From Wyeomyia smithii (taxonomy: Eukaryota; Arthropoda; Insecta; Diptera; Culicidae): DNA of 64,000 nt. The notes under the pieces were generated by a model. The model did not search any database, was not told where the DNA came from, and saw nothing but the letters and a program-made list of their open reading frames with translations. The position numbers were made by a program, and so were the translations under genes. The stretch is taken from contig NC_073695.1 in the NCBI RefSeq assembly GCF_029784165.1, positions 100,567,306 through 100,631,305 on the forward strand, read 5' to 3'. Positions 22,050 to 33,410 of this stretch are shown here, piece by piece; within the stretch, counting starts at the first letter, position 1, and every line of letters starts with the position of its first letter.

Positions 22050-22228
22050 GTGGAGACAGTTACGTAACTGTGATGTTTGTTCTGAATTGAAAATTTCGGA
22101 GGGGGGTCGGGCAGGTCAGCGTTACGTAATTTTAGGGGGGGGGGTCATGTCGAACGTTACCTATGGTTACATTTGGGGGGAGGGGGTCTGAAATCTAGAT
22201 TTTTAGTGTTACGTAATTCGTGAACGAC
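22050..22228. mobile_element. MITE-like repeat with GTTACGTAA and G-runs
   Basis: The right end gttacgtaattcgtgaacgacgcc matches the end of a relative at 61265-61460 (gttacgtaacttgtgtgcgacgcc). The left end gtggagacagttacgtaac is a diverged inverted copy. The interior has G-runs. The Jockey-like reading frame resumes on either side. Confidence 0.55.
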
Positions 22229-22560
22229 GCCTTAAATCAATTATTGAAAATGTCAAAAAATTAAATGCACCTGGTAACGATAGGATCTTTAGCATATTAA
22301 TCAAACATCTTCCTGAGAGTAGAATTGAATTTTCAATAGCTGTTTCAAAATTGCATTTTTTTCCAAATTACGGAAAAATCCAAAAATCATTCCTATTTTA
22401 TAACCGGATAAGAATCCAGCCTAGGTTTCAAGTTATCGACCAATCAGCTTGCTTACTTCGATAAATAAACTGTTTTTGAGATGATAATTTTGCTTTAGGC
22501 GTTCCACCTACTTATCAATTGCTCAGAGTTACCAATATTATATGAACTAACAATTCTGGC

Positions 22561-22670
22561 TGGATGATAACAGTAAGTCACAACAGCATTATCTGTTGCC
22601 GTGTTCGCGCTGCGCCTGTATTTCGACAGCAGCGCTAGCGTACGTGCATGTGTCAAACTGAGAACTAGTG
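22561..22670 (-). repeat. Fragment of the ACAGACTAACAGACGTAACAC MITE family
   Basis: Reverse-complement match to the middle of the elements at 33128-33410 and 63028-63332 (for example gcgctgctgtcgaaa and gacacatgcacg on the minus strand). The terminal repeats are missing, so it is a truncated copy. Confidence 0.65.
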
Positions 22671-22761
22671 TTGCACCGAGTAATGACTGGGAAAGTTTTT
22701 TTTTGTGGAAAGTACCGAATTTTTACCTTACCGAATACTGGTTTGAACTCGAACTTGTCTA

Positions 22762-22952
22762 GGGTAATTCACTTTAAGTCAAGAAAAATTTGGTTTTTTT
22801 TTTCATCTTATCATCATTTTTTGTTGAATATTCGGCTGTCTGTTCAGCCGAATATTCGCCCGAATATTCAACAGAACATGATGATTGAATGGAAAAATTA
22901 AAAAACCAAATTAAAAAACCAATTCACTTTAATTCAATAAAGTGAATTGCCC
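22762..22952. mobile_element. Short MITE with TIR GGGTAATTCACTTTA
   Basis: gggtaattcacttta at 22762 and taaagtgaattgccc ending at 22952 are inverted repeats. Inside, ttgaatattcggctg and cagccgaatattcgcccgaa form a second palindrome, so nearly the whole 191 bp can fold. It is non-coding. Confidence 0.75.
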
Positions 22953-24282
22953 AGGACCAGCTGTAAGAAGAACCACACACTTAGATTTCATTGCCGAGAT
23001 CTCAACAGCTGATAAATTCAGCGAAATGTTCTACATGTTTTCGGCAGAGTTTTCATGAACTTCGGCAAACGAAATGTCAATACTCGCTGGTTTACGGTAC
23101 ATCGATATATTTGCTGAATGTTCGTCAAAATATATTGCTGATAATTGTTAAAAAACTTTGCCGAGCTCGATCAGCAGTTGGGAAGTTTGCCGAGATAAAT
23201 AAGGTGTGCAGAACAGTTAAAAGTGGGTTCACTGTTATTGAAGATCCAATTATTCCAAAGTTCCAGAACATAATTGAAAATGATCCAATTTTATTGTTGG
23301 TAATTAAAAATTAATTTTCGGAATGATGATTTCTGAATGTTATTTTTTCAATAGCAAAAAAGTTTACACACAAATTAATAGGTAATATCCACCAAATGCT
23401 CAAAAAAACAAGGCTTTTTTCATGAATTTTTCTCAAGGATATTTGAGATGTAAGGTATATAAATAATATATCGTTGATTTAGGCAACTCTTGGAGAATGG
23501 AAAAAATATTGCTACTTTTTTACAAAATGGCGGCTGTGCAGCGATTGCCGTGAACCTTTTTTTTTAAGTTCTTCCGCGGCAAGCTGTAGAAGTCGTGCCC
23601 AACTTTACCTATAACCAAAAAAATTTTTTTTTTATTATCTACATAAGTATCGCTAGTGAAGTACACTTGATTATATTTTTAGAATTTTTCTTCGCGAAAT
23701 GGCGACGGTTTGGAAAAAAAATTGATTTTCGACAAAAAAAAATCGACTTTGATTGTTTATCACTTTTGTTGTTGTTAATCAATCACTAGAATCGTGTGTA
23801 CTTCACACGCTACAGTTAAAATTTCAAGTCAATCGAATGTAAACTTTTTCAGTTCTACTGCTCGCCGATTTTGAAAACATGGTTTTGAGAAAAACACCTT
23901 TAAAGTTTCAAAATGCTATAAATCTCAACAATCGCAATAATAAAGCCCCTAATATTTTTTGTATCTTCAGTCAGCTATCCCTGCGCCGTAAAGTTGTCAT
24001 TCCTGGGCTTTATTTTCCTCTTGTTCCTTTTTGTTATCTGATGTAAGGCTGCGCCTAGCCTCTTTCGCGATATCAGACATGCGACGCTCAACGACTTTGA
24101 CGCGGTTGGCGTTTAAAGCAATAAAAAAATTACAAGAAAAAAATTTTTTGGTGGATATTACTTCTTAAAACAAGGTTCATTTGAGTTAGAAATTTTAACT
24201 CGAGAGACACAATTCATGTAACGTAAATGTACTAAATAATTTAAGTCTAAAATGCATTATGTTATATAAAAAACCTAAATTA
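22953..24282. other. AT-rich repeat-like sequence, unrecognised
   Basis: It contains repeated gccgagatctcaacagctg-like and ttcggcaaac-like motifs at 22995-23200, probably an old MITE, then AT-rich sequence with no frame that I can assign. Confidence 0.35.
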
Positions 24283-24411
24283 ATCCACCTAGCGGTCAGA
24301 CCCAGCCTTTCTCATTCAATTTTTTATTTGTAAAAACAGATTTACATGAACGCATCAATCCGATAAATGTATATTCACTCTTTAGGTTCTAAAATATTGA
24401 TGTTGTAATCT

Positions 24412-26326
24412 TTACATATAAAAATGCAGTCAAGTCTGTCTGTCTGTCTGATCCATATAGGCCCGAAAACTACCGAACCGATCGACGTGAAAATTTGTAT
24501 GTAGGGGTTTTTGGTGCCGATAAAGGTTCCTATGATAGTTTGAGACCCCTCCCTGTTCTGGAAAGGAGGGGTCCAATACAAATGAAACATAAATTTCTGC
24601 ACAACTCAAGAACAAACCAAGCAAATGAAACCGAATTTGGCATGTGGATGTTTTAAGGGGTAACTAATATGTCCATAATAGTTGGATGAAACACAAATTT
24701 GTGCACATCTCGAGAACTAATCAACCAAATGGAACAAAATTTGGCAGGTAAATGTTTTTAGTGGTAACAAATATGTACATAATGGTTTGACACCCGACTC
24801 CCTCTTCTATAAGGGAGGGATCCCATGAAAATGAAACACAAATTTCGCACAGCTCAAGAACCTATCAAGAAAATACAACCAAATTTGGTATGTGAATGTT
24901 TTTAGAGGTAACAAATATGTCCATAATGGTTTACGCCCCTCCCTCTTCTGGAAGTACTTGTTTCTTCACAAATTTCTGCACATCTCGCGAACTAATCAAC
25001 TGAATGGAACCATATTGGCAGGTGAATGTTTTTAGTGGTAACAGATATGTTCCATAATAGACCTCAGACAACATTTTGGATTGTAAGATGGCAACTTCCG
25101 GTTTCTGGAAAACAGCCAAAAATGGCCGATTTCCACCCAATATAATAATATCCGGATCTTGAATAATACACAGGAGCTAGAATCGACCACAGATAGCATT
25201 TTAAATTCTAAGATGGCGACTTCCGGTTGCTGAAAACAGCTGAAAATGACCAAATACCACCCAATTAGTTTTTCTTTAACCAGTATGCCGTTCAAAATCC
25301 AGAAATTGTCTCCAAATGCCATTATTAAATCCAAAATGGCGACTTCCAGTGTCGGAAAAACAGCGGCAAATGACCAAATACCATCCAATATGGGTATTTC
25401 CGGAACCGTAATGATGCACTGGAGCCACAAATCTTCCGGTTTCTGGAACTTCCGGCAACTTCCGGTTTCTGGAAAACACCCTGAAATGGACGATTCCCAT
25501 TGAATATTAGTATTTCTGGAACCAGAAAGATGCACAGAAGCTAAAAATTTATCACAGACACAATCTTGAATTTTAAGATGGTGACTTCCGGTGTCTGGCA
25601 AACAGCCGGAAATGACCAAATACCATTCAATATGAATGTTTTCGGAACCAGAATTACGCCCAGATGACAGAAATTGATTTCACAGGCAATTTTAAAGTCC
25701 AAAATGACGACTTTCGGCTTCTGAAAAACAGTCCAAAGTGAAAAAATATCACCCAATATGACTTATTCTTTAACCAGTGTTCTAAATACAATTTTGAAAT
25801 CCAAGATGGCGACTACCGGCTCGTGAAAAACAGCCTAAAATAAACAAATACTATCCAATATGAGTATCTCTGGAACCAGAATGATGCAAGGAGCTAACAA
25901 TTGACCTCAGGCACCATTTTGAATTGCTAAATGGCAACTTATAGGCAACAGTCGGAAATGACCGAATAATACTCAATATGGATATTTCCGTAAACGTGAT
26001 GATGCATAGAAACCAAACATTGACCCTGGACACCATTTAGAATTTAAAGACGACCACTTTTAGTTTCTGGAAAATCACCAAAAATACCTCCCGGTGTTAG
26101 ATTGATGCCAGAAAGTCAGCTGAAAATGACAGAATACCACCCAATATGAATATATTCAGAATTAAGGCGATGTACAGAAGCCAAAAGTTTAGGATATTGT
26201 CATTTCGATAAAACCAATCATTTCAAACGGTTTGTTATTTGACTTTGTTCATATCCTATGACCGATTCGTCGTGCATTTGCAGACTTTAAACACATTGCA
26301 AGGAATCAATGAACTTGGAACGTTCA
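24412..26326 (+). mobile_element. Non-autonomous Helitron, 3'-truncated copy
   Basis: It starts TCTTTACATATAAAAATG with a (TCTG)n run, like 19473-21377, and has the same two kinds of tandem array (gacccctccctgttctgg units, then aagatggcgacttccggtt units). It follows the first copy to tttcgataaaaccaatcatttc and aatcaatgaacttgg, but the terminal segment with ggcgggacgaag and CTAG is missing. Confidence 0.75.
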
Positions 26327-27380
26327 AATAGTACAATACCACATTTAATTTATGTTGAGGCCACATATATCGATCAAAGCAGGTATAGTTTAAAATAGTC
26401 TTCGAATTTCTCTTCTTTCCATAACTTTTGAGCCACATATCAAATTGTTATGAAGTTTGTTATTTGTAAGTTTGAGAGATGACTCGTTCATATGACACTA
26501 GTTATTTTCAAATAAGTCATGTAATCTTTGAGATAATAGACTTTCGTTGTTTTATTAACAATTTAATACATAACTTTTGCTTAAGTTCGATTATAATCAA
26601 ATGAAATGGGAACGTGTAGGGCAGCCAAACTTTGAAACCACGTTTTCAATCATAACTCATCAGTTAACCCTTAACTAGCCCACTCATCTGATATTAATAA
26701 TCAAATCGGTTGTGTAGTTTCTGAGATAATGAAGTTTCGTGATTTTCACATTTCGGTACATTACAGACGAAGTTACAGTCTGATTACAGTAAAATTCAAT
26801 AGGGTCTTCTGAGGCAGCTAGACCATTCATTTGACACTAATTTTGTGGAAATCGGGTCGGCCATCTCTGAGAAAAGTGAGTGAGTCCAAGTAGTCTTCGG
26901 AATATGTTCCTTTGCATAGTTGGATTTCACATTTTTAAACATAACAGGCAAAGTAATAGTCCGATTGCAAAACAAATCAATAGGGTCTTATGAAGCAACT
27001 AGACCTTCCATTTGACACTGATTCTATGAAAATCGGTACAGCCATCTCTGAGAAACATGAGTGAGATTAAACAGTCTTCAGAACACGTTTCTTTTCATTA
27101 CTTTTGAACCACAAGTTCAATCTTTATGAAATTCAAAACTAAAAGGTTTTCTATGTAGCCCGTTTATTTAAGACCAATTTTGTTAAAATCGATTGTGTAG
27201 TTTCTGAGATATTGATGTTTCATGATTTTCACATTTTTGAACATCACCTCTAAACTGAAAATCCGATTACAATAAAATTTAATAGGGTCTTATGGGGCAA
27301 CAAGACCTTTCATTTGCAATTGATTTCATGAAAATCGGTCCAGCCATCTCTGAGAAAAGTGAGTGAGAATAAAAATCTGC

Positions 27381-27435
27381 ACATACACACACACACACAT
27401 ACACACACATACACACACACACACACACACACAGA
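27381..27435. repeat. (CA)n microsatellite
   Basis: About 55 bp of nearly pure CA with a few TA interruptions, part of the surrounding interspersed repeat. Open frames across it (Thr-His on plus, Cys-Val on minus) are artefacts. Confidence 0.9.
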
Positions 27436-27639
27436 CAGAAAATGCTCAGCTTGTCGAGCTGAGTCGAGTGATATATGCCATTCGGCCCTTTGGAGCACTT
27501 TTATACTTTCGGTTTTGCAAGTGATTGCTATACCTTTCTAGGAGAAAGGCAAAAAGCCGGAAAATTGCCCGAAAAAAACCCTTCAGACCCGGAAACTTCG
27601 AGATTTGGAATAGTGATTCTATAAACTCCTAGTTTATAG

Positions 27640-28800
27640 ACCGTACCAGAAAGTATGGGCACACTTTCAAATAACTGAATAATGGGTATTTTGATTACTG
27701 AGTTCAACTTTGATTATGCAAACATTTTCTTTAATACAGTCTTTTACAAATGCAGTGCCGTTTCAATTTTATCACGGTCAAAAAAACATCCTCCCCTGAA
27801 TCCAACGAAACGTTGGGCTTGATGAAATGATAAAAATCAGATTTTTTTGTTAGATTTCCATGCTGTTAAAAAAAATACTAACCTCCATCGTTTCCCCAAA
27901 TCCACAGTCTCGCTAGATTCACTGAAAAGTATTTTTTTGACCGCGATAAAATCGAAACAGCACTTTACTGCTCTATGCTGTTTCTCATCATTTACTGTAT
28001 CCAATATGGCGGACTGTTTCCTCTGATGGCCTTCATAAGGTTCTACACAGACACTCTTTCGAAGTGGCCACTTGGTCCAGGCCTTTTTCAATTTTTCTAT
28101 TGTAAATGTCTCAATTGAGCGTTTTTCCAAGAAATTTGGTGGATTCATGTGCTTTGGCACAAAAGTGACCTCGTTGTCCTCAAACCACATCTGAGTGACT
28201 TTCCCATAGTGGCAGGATGTCAAATCAGGCCTAAACACTACTGAGCCTGCATGATGACGAATCAGGGGCAGCAATTTCTTTCACAAGCATTCTTTAATGC
28301 ATGTTTCAGTGTTCACAGTATCAGTTGTAACGAAGGGCTGCGAAAATTTACCACACTTAAATATTGCTTGCCATATTATAGCCTTTTTTCCTAATTTTCT
28401 GGGTGTAAATAGACGTCTTCTCTCTCAAGGGTTTTTTTCCCGTACCCCGTAGAACTGTGGTATTGGCAAAGTTTTACAGTCCAGTTTCACGTAGGTCTAA
28501 TCATCCATTATAATACAGGTATCATTTTTCAAAATGGTCGTGAAATAATTCCATGGAAACGTCGCTTTTTCCATTTTCACTTTAGTGTTATGACTCTCAT
28601 AATAACACAGATTTCGAGGCAGGTGTCACTTCGCGACGTTTTTTTCACTAACGTGTGTTCCGTAATACGGCACATGTAAAATTCACTTCACTCGGATTGC
28701 ATCGTGAAGTGACTCCCGTAATAAGCACCACTGTTGAATGTACGATAGAAGTTTTTAGCAAGTTGATGTCAACTCAACCATGTATAGCTTTGTTTTCTTC
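27640..28800 (-). pseudogene. Tc1/mariner-type transposase pseudogene
   Basis: Minus-strand frames encode the first catalytic block (IMDD, stop, TYVKLDCKTLP, about 28510) and the later block (VVFRPDLTSCHYGKVTQMWF, then VTFVPKHMNPPNF at 27837-28274). Stops and frameshifts break the gene. gaccgtaccagaaagtatgggcac near 27645 resembles a Tc1-type terminal repeat. The other end is not visible, probably lost beside the TTAA element at 28808. Confidence 0.7.
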
Positions 28801-28807
28801 AAGTTAA

Positions 28808-29594
28808 CCCGTAAAGACCCGGGACGGAACTTGTTTTTTGACAATGCTCGTTCTCAGCACTGGAACGGCCGATTTGGGAAAACTTGGAATTTTATTCAAG
28901 AAGAATAGTTGCTCTAAGCTATTCTAGCATGCACAGATTTAGAGAAAAATGAGTTTGAATTCACTAAAGTACGAGTTCCTATGAAAACTTGATTTTCTCC
29001 AAATCTGTGCATGCTAGAAAAAATCTTTCTTTGGATTCAGAAGACGTTACTCTTAAAATATAGAGCTTGAAAATTGAAGAGCTAAGTTGAAACCTACCGT
29101 GGGAGACTGAGAAAATCAGGTTTCCATGAAAATACGTACTTACTATGTTTGCATGTTAAAATAAATATTTCATCGCGTATGGATTCAGGAGACCTTACCG
29201 CAAAAATGTAGAGCTTGAAATCTAAAAAACGGGTTTGTTGTTTAAATTTTTATAAAAAAACGTAGTTTTGTGATTTTGTACTGAAATAATTTGGAAACTC
29301 CAAAATTCACTCTTACATACCATATTTCATCCACCTGACATGATTTGATACATGGAGCAATTGATACATATGAAAATTTCCAGTGTTTGCTCAATCTGTT
29401 TGAAAAGTTAGAAAAAAAACACAGACATATTTGCGTCTCACAAAAACGGGGAGGGGTCCAGAGGGATGGCACCTTTACCAAAACTTAGAGCTAATATTCT
29501 CCTTGAATAAAATTCTAAGTTTTCCCAAATCGGCCGTTCCAGTGCTGAGAACGAGCATTTTCAAGAAACAAGTTCCGTCCCGGGTCTTTACGGG
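28808..29594. mobile_element. Long-TIR element with TTAA target duplication
   Basis: TTAA at 28804-28807 and 29595-29598. The terminal inverted repeats are about 100 bp and nearly identical (cccgtaaagacccgggacgg, then ctcgttctcagcactggaac; inverted at 29500-29594). The interior has further partly inverted segments (gcatgctagaa-type). It has no coding capacity. It is 787 bp long and resembles a piggyBac-type non-autonomous element. Confidence 0.85.
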
Positions 29595-29620
29595 TTAATA
29601 CCAATAAATGATGCGCCTAA

Positions 29621-30304
29621 TGCCTTGTTCAGACTACGCCGCATATCACCTGATATCGCCAGATGATATCGGATATCGCTTCAGGTGTTCACACTACAGT
29701 CAGATGATATGGTTTGACATTTGGCCCTGACACAAGTAAAAGAGATTTTTAAGGCTGTTCGCACCTATGCGAATTCTTATTTGCAATTGTCAATTTATGT
29801 GTGGAAACAAAAGCAAAAATATTTCCCTCTTCACTTTCGCAAGTAAAAACCAAACCGATATCAACAGAGTCGTCAGGGCCATTTGCATTGGTAATCGAAA
29901 AGAGAAGAAAACAAAAACAGGTCAAACCAAAAACAAGACAACAAGAGCAATGCAATAAAAAAGAGATGCCAGCTAATTGGCTCGCGCCAACGCGAACTCT
30001 CCTATGAAGTTGTCAAAATGTGCGGGATAAAAAACACAAAAGTATTTTCTTCCTTCTCACTCGCATGCAACGCGAATTGCGAAACTTGTAAGGTTGCGTC
30101 AAATGTCTTTTGGCCGGGTTGCCAACTGCTGCATATCTGGTTTTTATTGGTTTTCGAACATGATATCCGCAATATCATGTAGCCGAGGTGATATCCGATG
30201 ACAGCTCGGTTGTATGGGAAATCAGGTAATATGGATGGTGATATGGCCTCGATAGCACGAATCACCTGAAATCAGGTGATATGCGGTGTAGTGTGAACGG
30301 GGTA
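29621..30304 (+). mobile_element. Harbinger-like non-autonomous element, copy 1 (TAA duplication)
   Basis: TAA at 29618-29620 and 30305-30307 flanks inverted ends tgccttgttcagactacgcc and ggtgtagtgtgaacggggta. Sub-terminal repeats of gatatcacctgat-type continue for about 100 bp. The 684-bp interior has no transposase. A second copy in the reverse orientation occupies 54634-56083. A 3-bp TWA duplication is typical of PIF/Harbinger elements. Confidence 0.8.
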
Positions 30305-30888
30305 TAACGTTTCCAACTCTGGATTGCAACCTTACCTACAACGAAACGGTTACAAACTCTTGACAATGGCTAACACAACCCCCGGAAACAGAACCTATTG
30401 AATATACAGAGATTAGTGAATCACAAATACTCGTGCATAACATTTAACATGTAGTAAACATAGTCAACCAAACAGCAAACGCAAAACTAACATGTATTAA
30501 TGTCTTATATAAACAATTTACTAATAGAAACAAAACAGATGGTCAATGAAATATACATTCAACAGAAAATACAAACCAGTACTCAGATTATTGAACACTA
30601 TACAACATTTATATAGATCCTGCAACCGACAAACAAATACCTTCCTCATATAATACATAGAAAAGAAAGAAAATGCAAACAAACAAACAAAATCTATTAA
30701 CTAACAATTGATACAGGTGAGTTTATCGCATATTGAAAAAAAATAAATACAGCAGCCTAGATAAACAAACTTGAACGAATGAAATGTTTTCCTCATAAAC
30801 TACCAAATCGGCCACAGACGGATGGATTTATGCTAGGGCAGATGTTGATACTTAATGATAGTCAATAACCCTACTACACAAATACTGC

Positions 30889-30945
30889 TACTACTACTAC
30901 TACTACTACCACTACTACTACTACTACTACTACCATTACTATTAC
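30889..30945. repeat. (CTA)n microsatellite
   Basis: About 57 bp of CTA repeats with a few CCA and TTA interruptions. Confidence 0.85.
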
Positions 30946-33127
30946 TTCCATTACCGCTAGTGTTATCATCAGAACTCAACTCATGATTCTGGTTGATTCT
31001 TCGCCAGCGACTTTTACTTTACTAGCAAACAGTTTAAACTCCAAGACAGCGATATACAGAAGCTACGAATGACACCTGACCTTTGACAAATAGTTTCTTC
31101 ACTTTACTTTTCTCAAATGGATGCTACGGAGCTGTATCATAGATGTTAAAGTTGGAGCGCAGAGAGAGAAAAATATAATACAAAAAAAAATATAAACAAT
31201 ATTTTATATAAAAGTTGTGATTTTGTGCCAATTAACGTATAAGCAACGTTCTTATATTACTAGTATATTATTACCGATTTTAAACAGACATAACTGATTA
31301 TAGATCTATATTGAATTTGATAGACAGCGGAAGCACGAAATCATGAACGAAGAAGTTCGTTGTTTATACCGAAGTAACAGAACATTAACATTGAACAGAA
31401 AAAAAAATGAATATATTTCAAACTTCATCCGTAAACAATCCTTAATTTGGTGATATTAGTAAAGAGATCAAAGTGTTATTTTTGGCAATGGATGCCACTT
31501 AGCGAAAAAGGATGTAATATTTCTACTCGTAAGCACCGAAACGAAGCCTATATTTAAAAGTCAGAGAGTGAAACGGGAGTAAAAGAGCGCTATCTAGATA
31601 CATTTTTGAGCTATATTTTGTGTTCCCAGGAAAAACTCTTCCATTTTCAACCAGAGAAGCGGGTATGGCAAAATTAAATGATAAAGCAAAGATGAAGCAC
31701 CTTTTTAAAATCGTTCGTGATTTTTCATACTTTCACATTTTGTATTCGATCTAATCGTAACACGTATCGTACAGCACATTGTATACCGTTTTCTTAGTAA
31801 TTCATATAGTAGAAGAACAAAAACTCTGAACCTGTAGTACATTCATTGCGAAACAACATTGTATGACATTCATGCAATTTTAAGGCATACCTTAACTTAA
31901 TCTTAGGAAACATTAAGTTCGCTTGCGTTGCCTTCCAGCGGAACAGAAAGGATATTGAATGCTCTCTTTACCCCAACTCTCACTAAGTAGTAACAAGATG
32001 AAAGCGCGTTCTAGTCGAAAACCTCCTCGAAATGGGCTTACCCGGTAATTAGTGCAAAGTGTCGAATGGTTAACACACCTTTTTTGGTTTTTGTTTTCCA
32101 CCGTTCCACGTAGACTCTACGAGTTTTTTTCCACTCGAAGGTGGCGCACAGAAGAAGCCACGCTCCGATTGATCCTGCCTAAATCTGCCCCAATCACCAC
32201 TGCTCTGACCCTCTTGTAATTATACCACTAGAAACAAAATTAATTTCCCCTCGCACCAACAAAAAATCACATTTCTCAACACCCCAACATCACTTGAAGA
32301 TTTTTCTTTGGTTTCGTGTGACGTTGCTTTGTTAAACGATTGTGTTTGATTTCTCGATTTTGATGTAGTTTTCGTTTTATTTTTGCATTGTTCGAATAGG
32401 CATTAACAGTGTATCAGTTTGGTTTGGTTGTTTTCTTTTTTGTAGTTGTGTGAAAACGTGCTTTTTATGGTATAACGAAAACAAAAACAAGTGTAAATTA
32501 TTCCATTGAGGAAAGAAGATAAAATTAATCAAAAGATTGCATGAAACCTACAGTCTTATAATGTGTTCTGCATAGTATAAGAACACTAGACAAGTTTACG
32601 CATTCTGACCTTAGCGTAAATGATTAAGTATTAATAGGTATTTGCCCAGGTGCCGTACTTAGTTTAAGTTTTTTTGGCATAAGCGTACCGGAGACGCGAC
32701 TGCCGAGATATCAATTCTTACACCCAAATCTATATAATTAGCTTTACACTAGGATATGTAGTAGTTAAAACTTAAGGTTGTCTTAGGACTATAAAGCGGT
32801 ATTTTTGTCCCCAAGTGCCCTCGATGTTGTTTTTGTTGGAATATAATAGAAGTTTCGCGTGTGTGATTTTCTAAGTCGTGTTTTAAGTTTTAAATTGATT
32901 TTGATGCGGAAAATTCGCCGGAAAAAAAATACATAGGAAGAAACCAAAGGGCGCAGTTGAGAGTTCTTATTTTTTTACCTGTTTTTGTTCGAATTCTTGT
33001 TGAGAAGTATCTTATTTAAATTTGCAATTACTTCTGAAGATGCTTTCGGTAATGCCGGTAATACATTTTGTATGGCAAAACGAAAGTTAAAAACAAAAAA
33101 TCTTGTTTTTACTTTTTTTTGTTTTAG

Positions 33128-33410
33128 TACAGACTAGCAGACGTAACACTGGAAACTAGCCCCATCGCAACAAATAATAATATTTCAGATTTCCGTTGAA
33201 ATAACAGTCGTCGCGCCCCATCTGGGACGTTGTCATGCTATCTCACACATTGTTTGAGGTTCCCGATTTGACACACGCACGTACACTAGCGCTGCTGTCG
33301 AAAAACAAGAAGCGCAGCAAATGGTGCTAGTGTTACTCACGTAAACTACTGCTATCGAGTGACCGATGATTTTTTGAAAATTTGTAAAAAGTTATGTCTG
33401 TTAGCCTGCG
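33128..33410 (+). mobile_element. MITE of the ACAGACTAACAGACGTAACAC family, copy 1
   Basis: The ends are tacagactagcagacgtaac and, inverted, the right end gttatgtctgttagcctgcg. The flanks are gttttag and gtgttag (7 bp, one mismatch). The interior is shared with 63028-63332 (for example gacacacgcacgtac and gcgctgctgtcgaaaaac). It is non-coding. Confidence 0.8.

Larger units (their letters stand above)
18871..22500 (+). pseudogene. Decayed Jockey-like non-LTR retrotransposon, split by several insertions
   Basis: Pieces of one ORF2 follow in order on the plus strand. The endonuclease is at 18875-19230 (ITETFLKPNFNLK, then YDRIQGSGGGVVIHG, then a DSNAVSDHE-like end), continuing to 19472 (FKYPKANWERY region). 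The linker follows at 21378-21560 (ESVLEAIKCAISDARNDSVP) and 21850-22030 (KPYSKPFWELSKILKKPSKP). The start of the reverse transcriptase is at 22228-22470 (KKLNAPGNDRIFSILIKHLP). Stops and frameshifts are frequent. Gaps between pieces are filled by a Helitron (19473-21377), a TTAA MITE (21591-21834) and a GTTACGTAA-type MITE (about 22050-22228). Confidence 0.75.
24283..27555 (+). repeat. Long non-coding interspersed repeat with CA-rich tail, hosting a Helitron
   Basis: It starts near taatccacctagcggtcagac and ends near cctttctaggagaaaggc. From 26330 on it is a degenerate tandem of segments containing aaaatcggtccagccatctctgagaaa and agtttctgagata. A (CA)n run lies at 27381-27435. A relative in the opposite orientation occupies 39745-40097, and a very diverged one lies at 47105-47270. 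A truncated Helitron sits inside at 24412-26326. No coding capacity is visible. Confidence 0.55.

Noticed and set aside
22991..23314. A 107-codon plus-strand frame
   Set aside because: It lies in repeat-like sequence with recurring gccgagat and ttcggc motifs and matches no family.
27310..27541. Thr-His and Cys-Val repeat proteins
   Set aside because: They are the (CA)n microsatellite read in frame.
30889..30945. CTA array considered as a CRISPR-like or regulatory array
   Set aside because: A simple trinucleotide microsatellite without spacers; the genome is eukaryotic.
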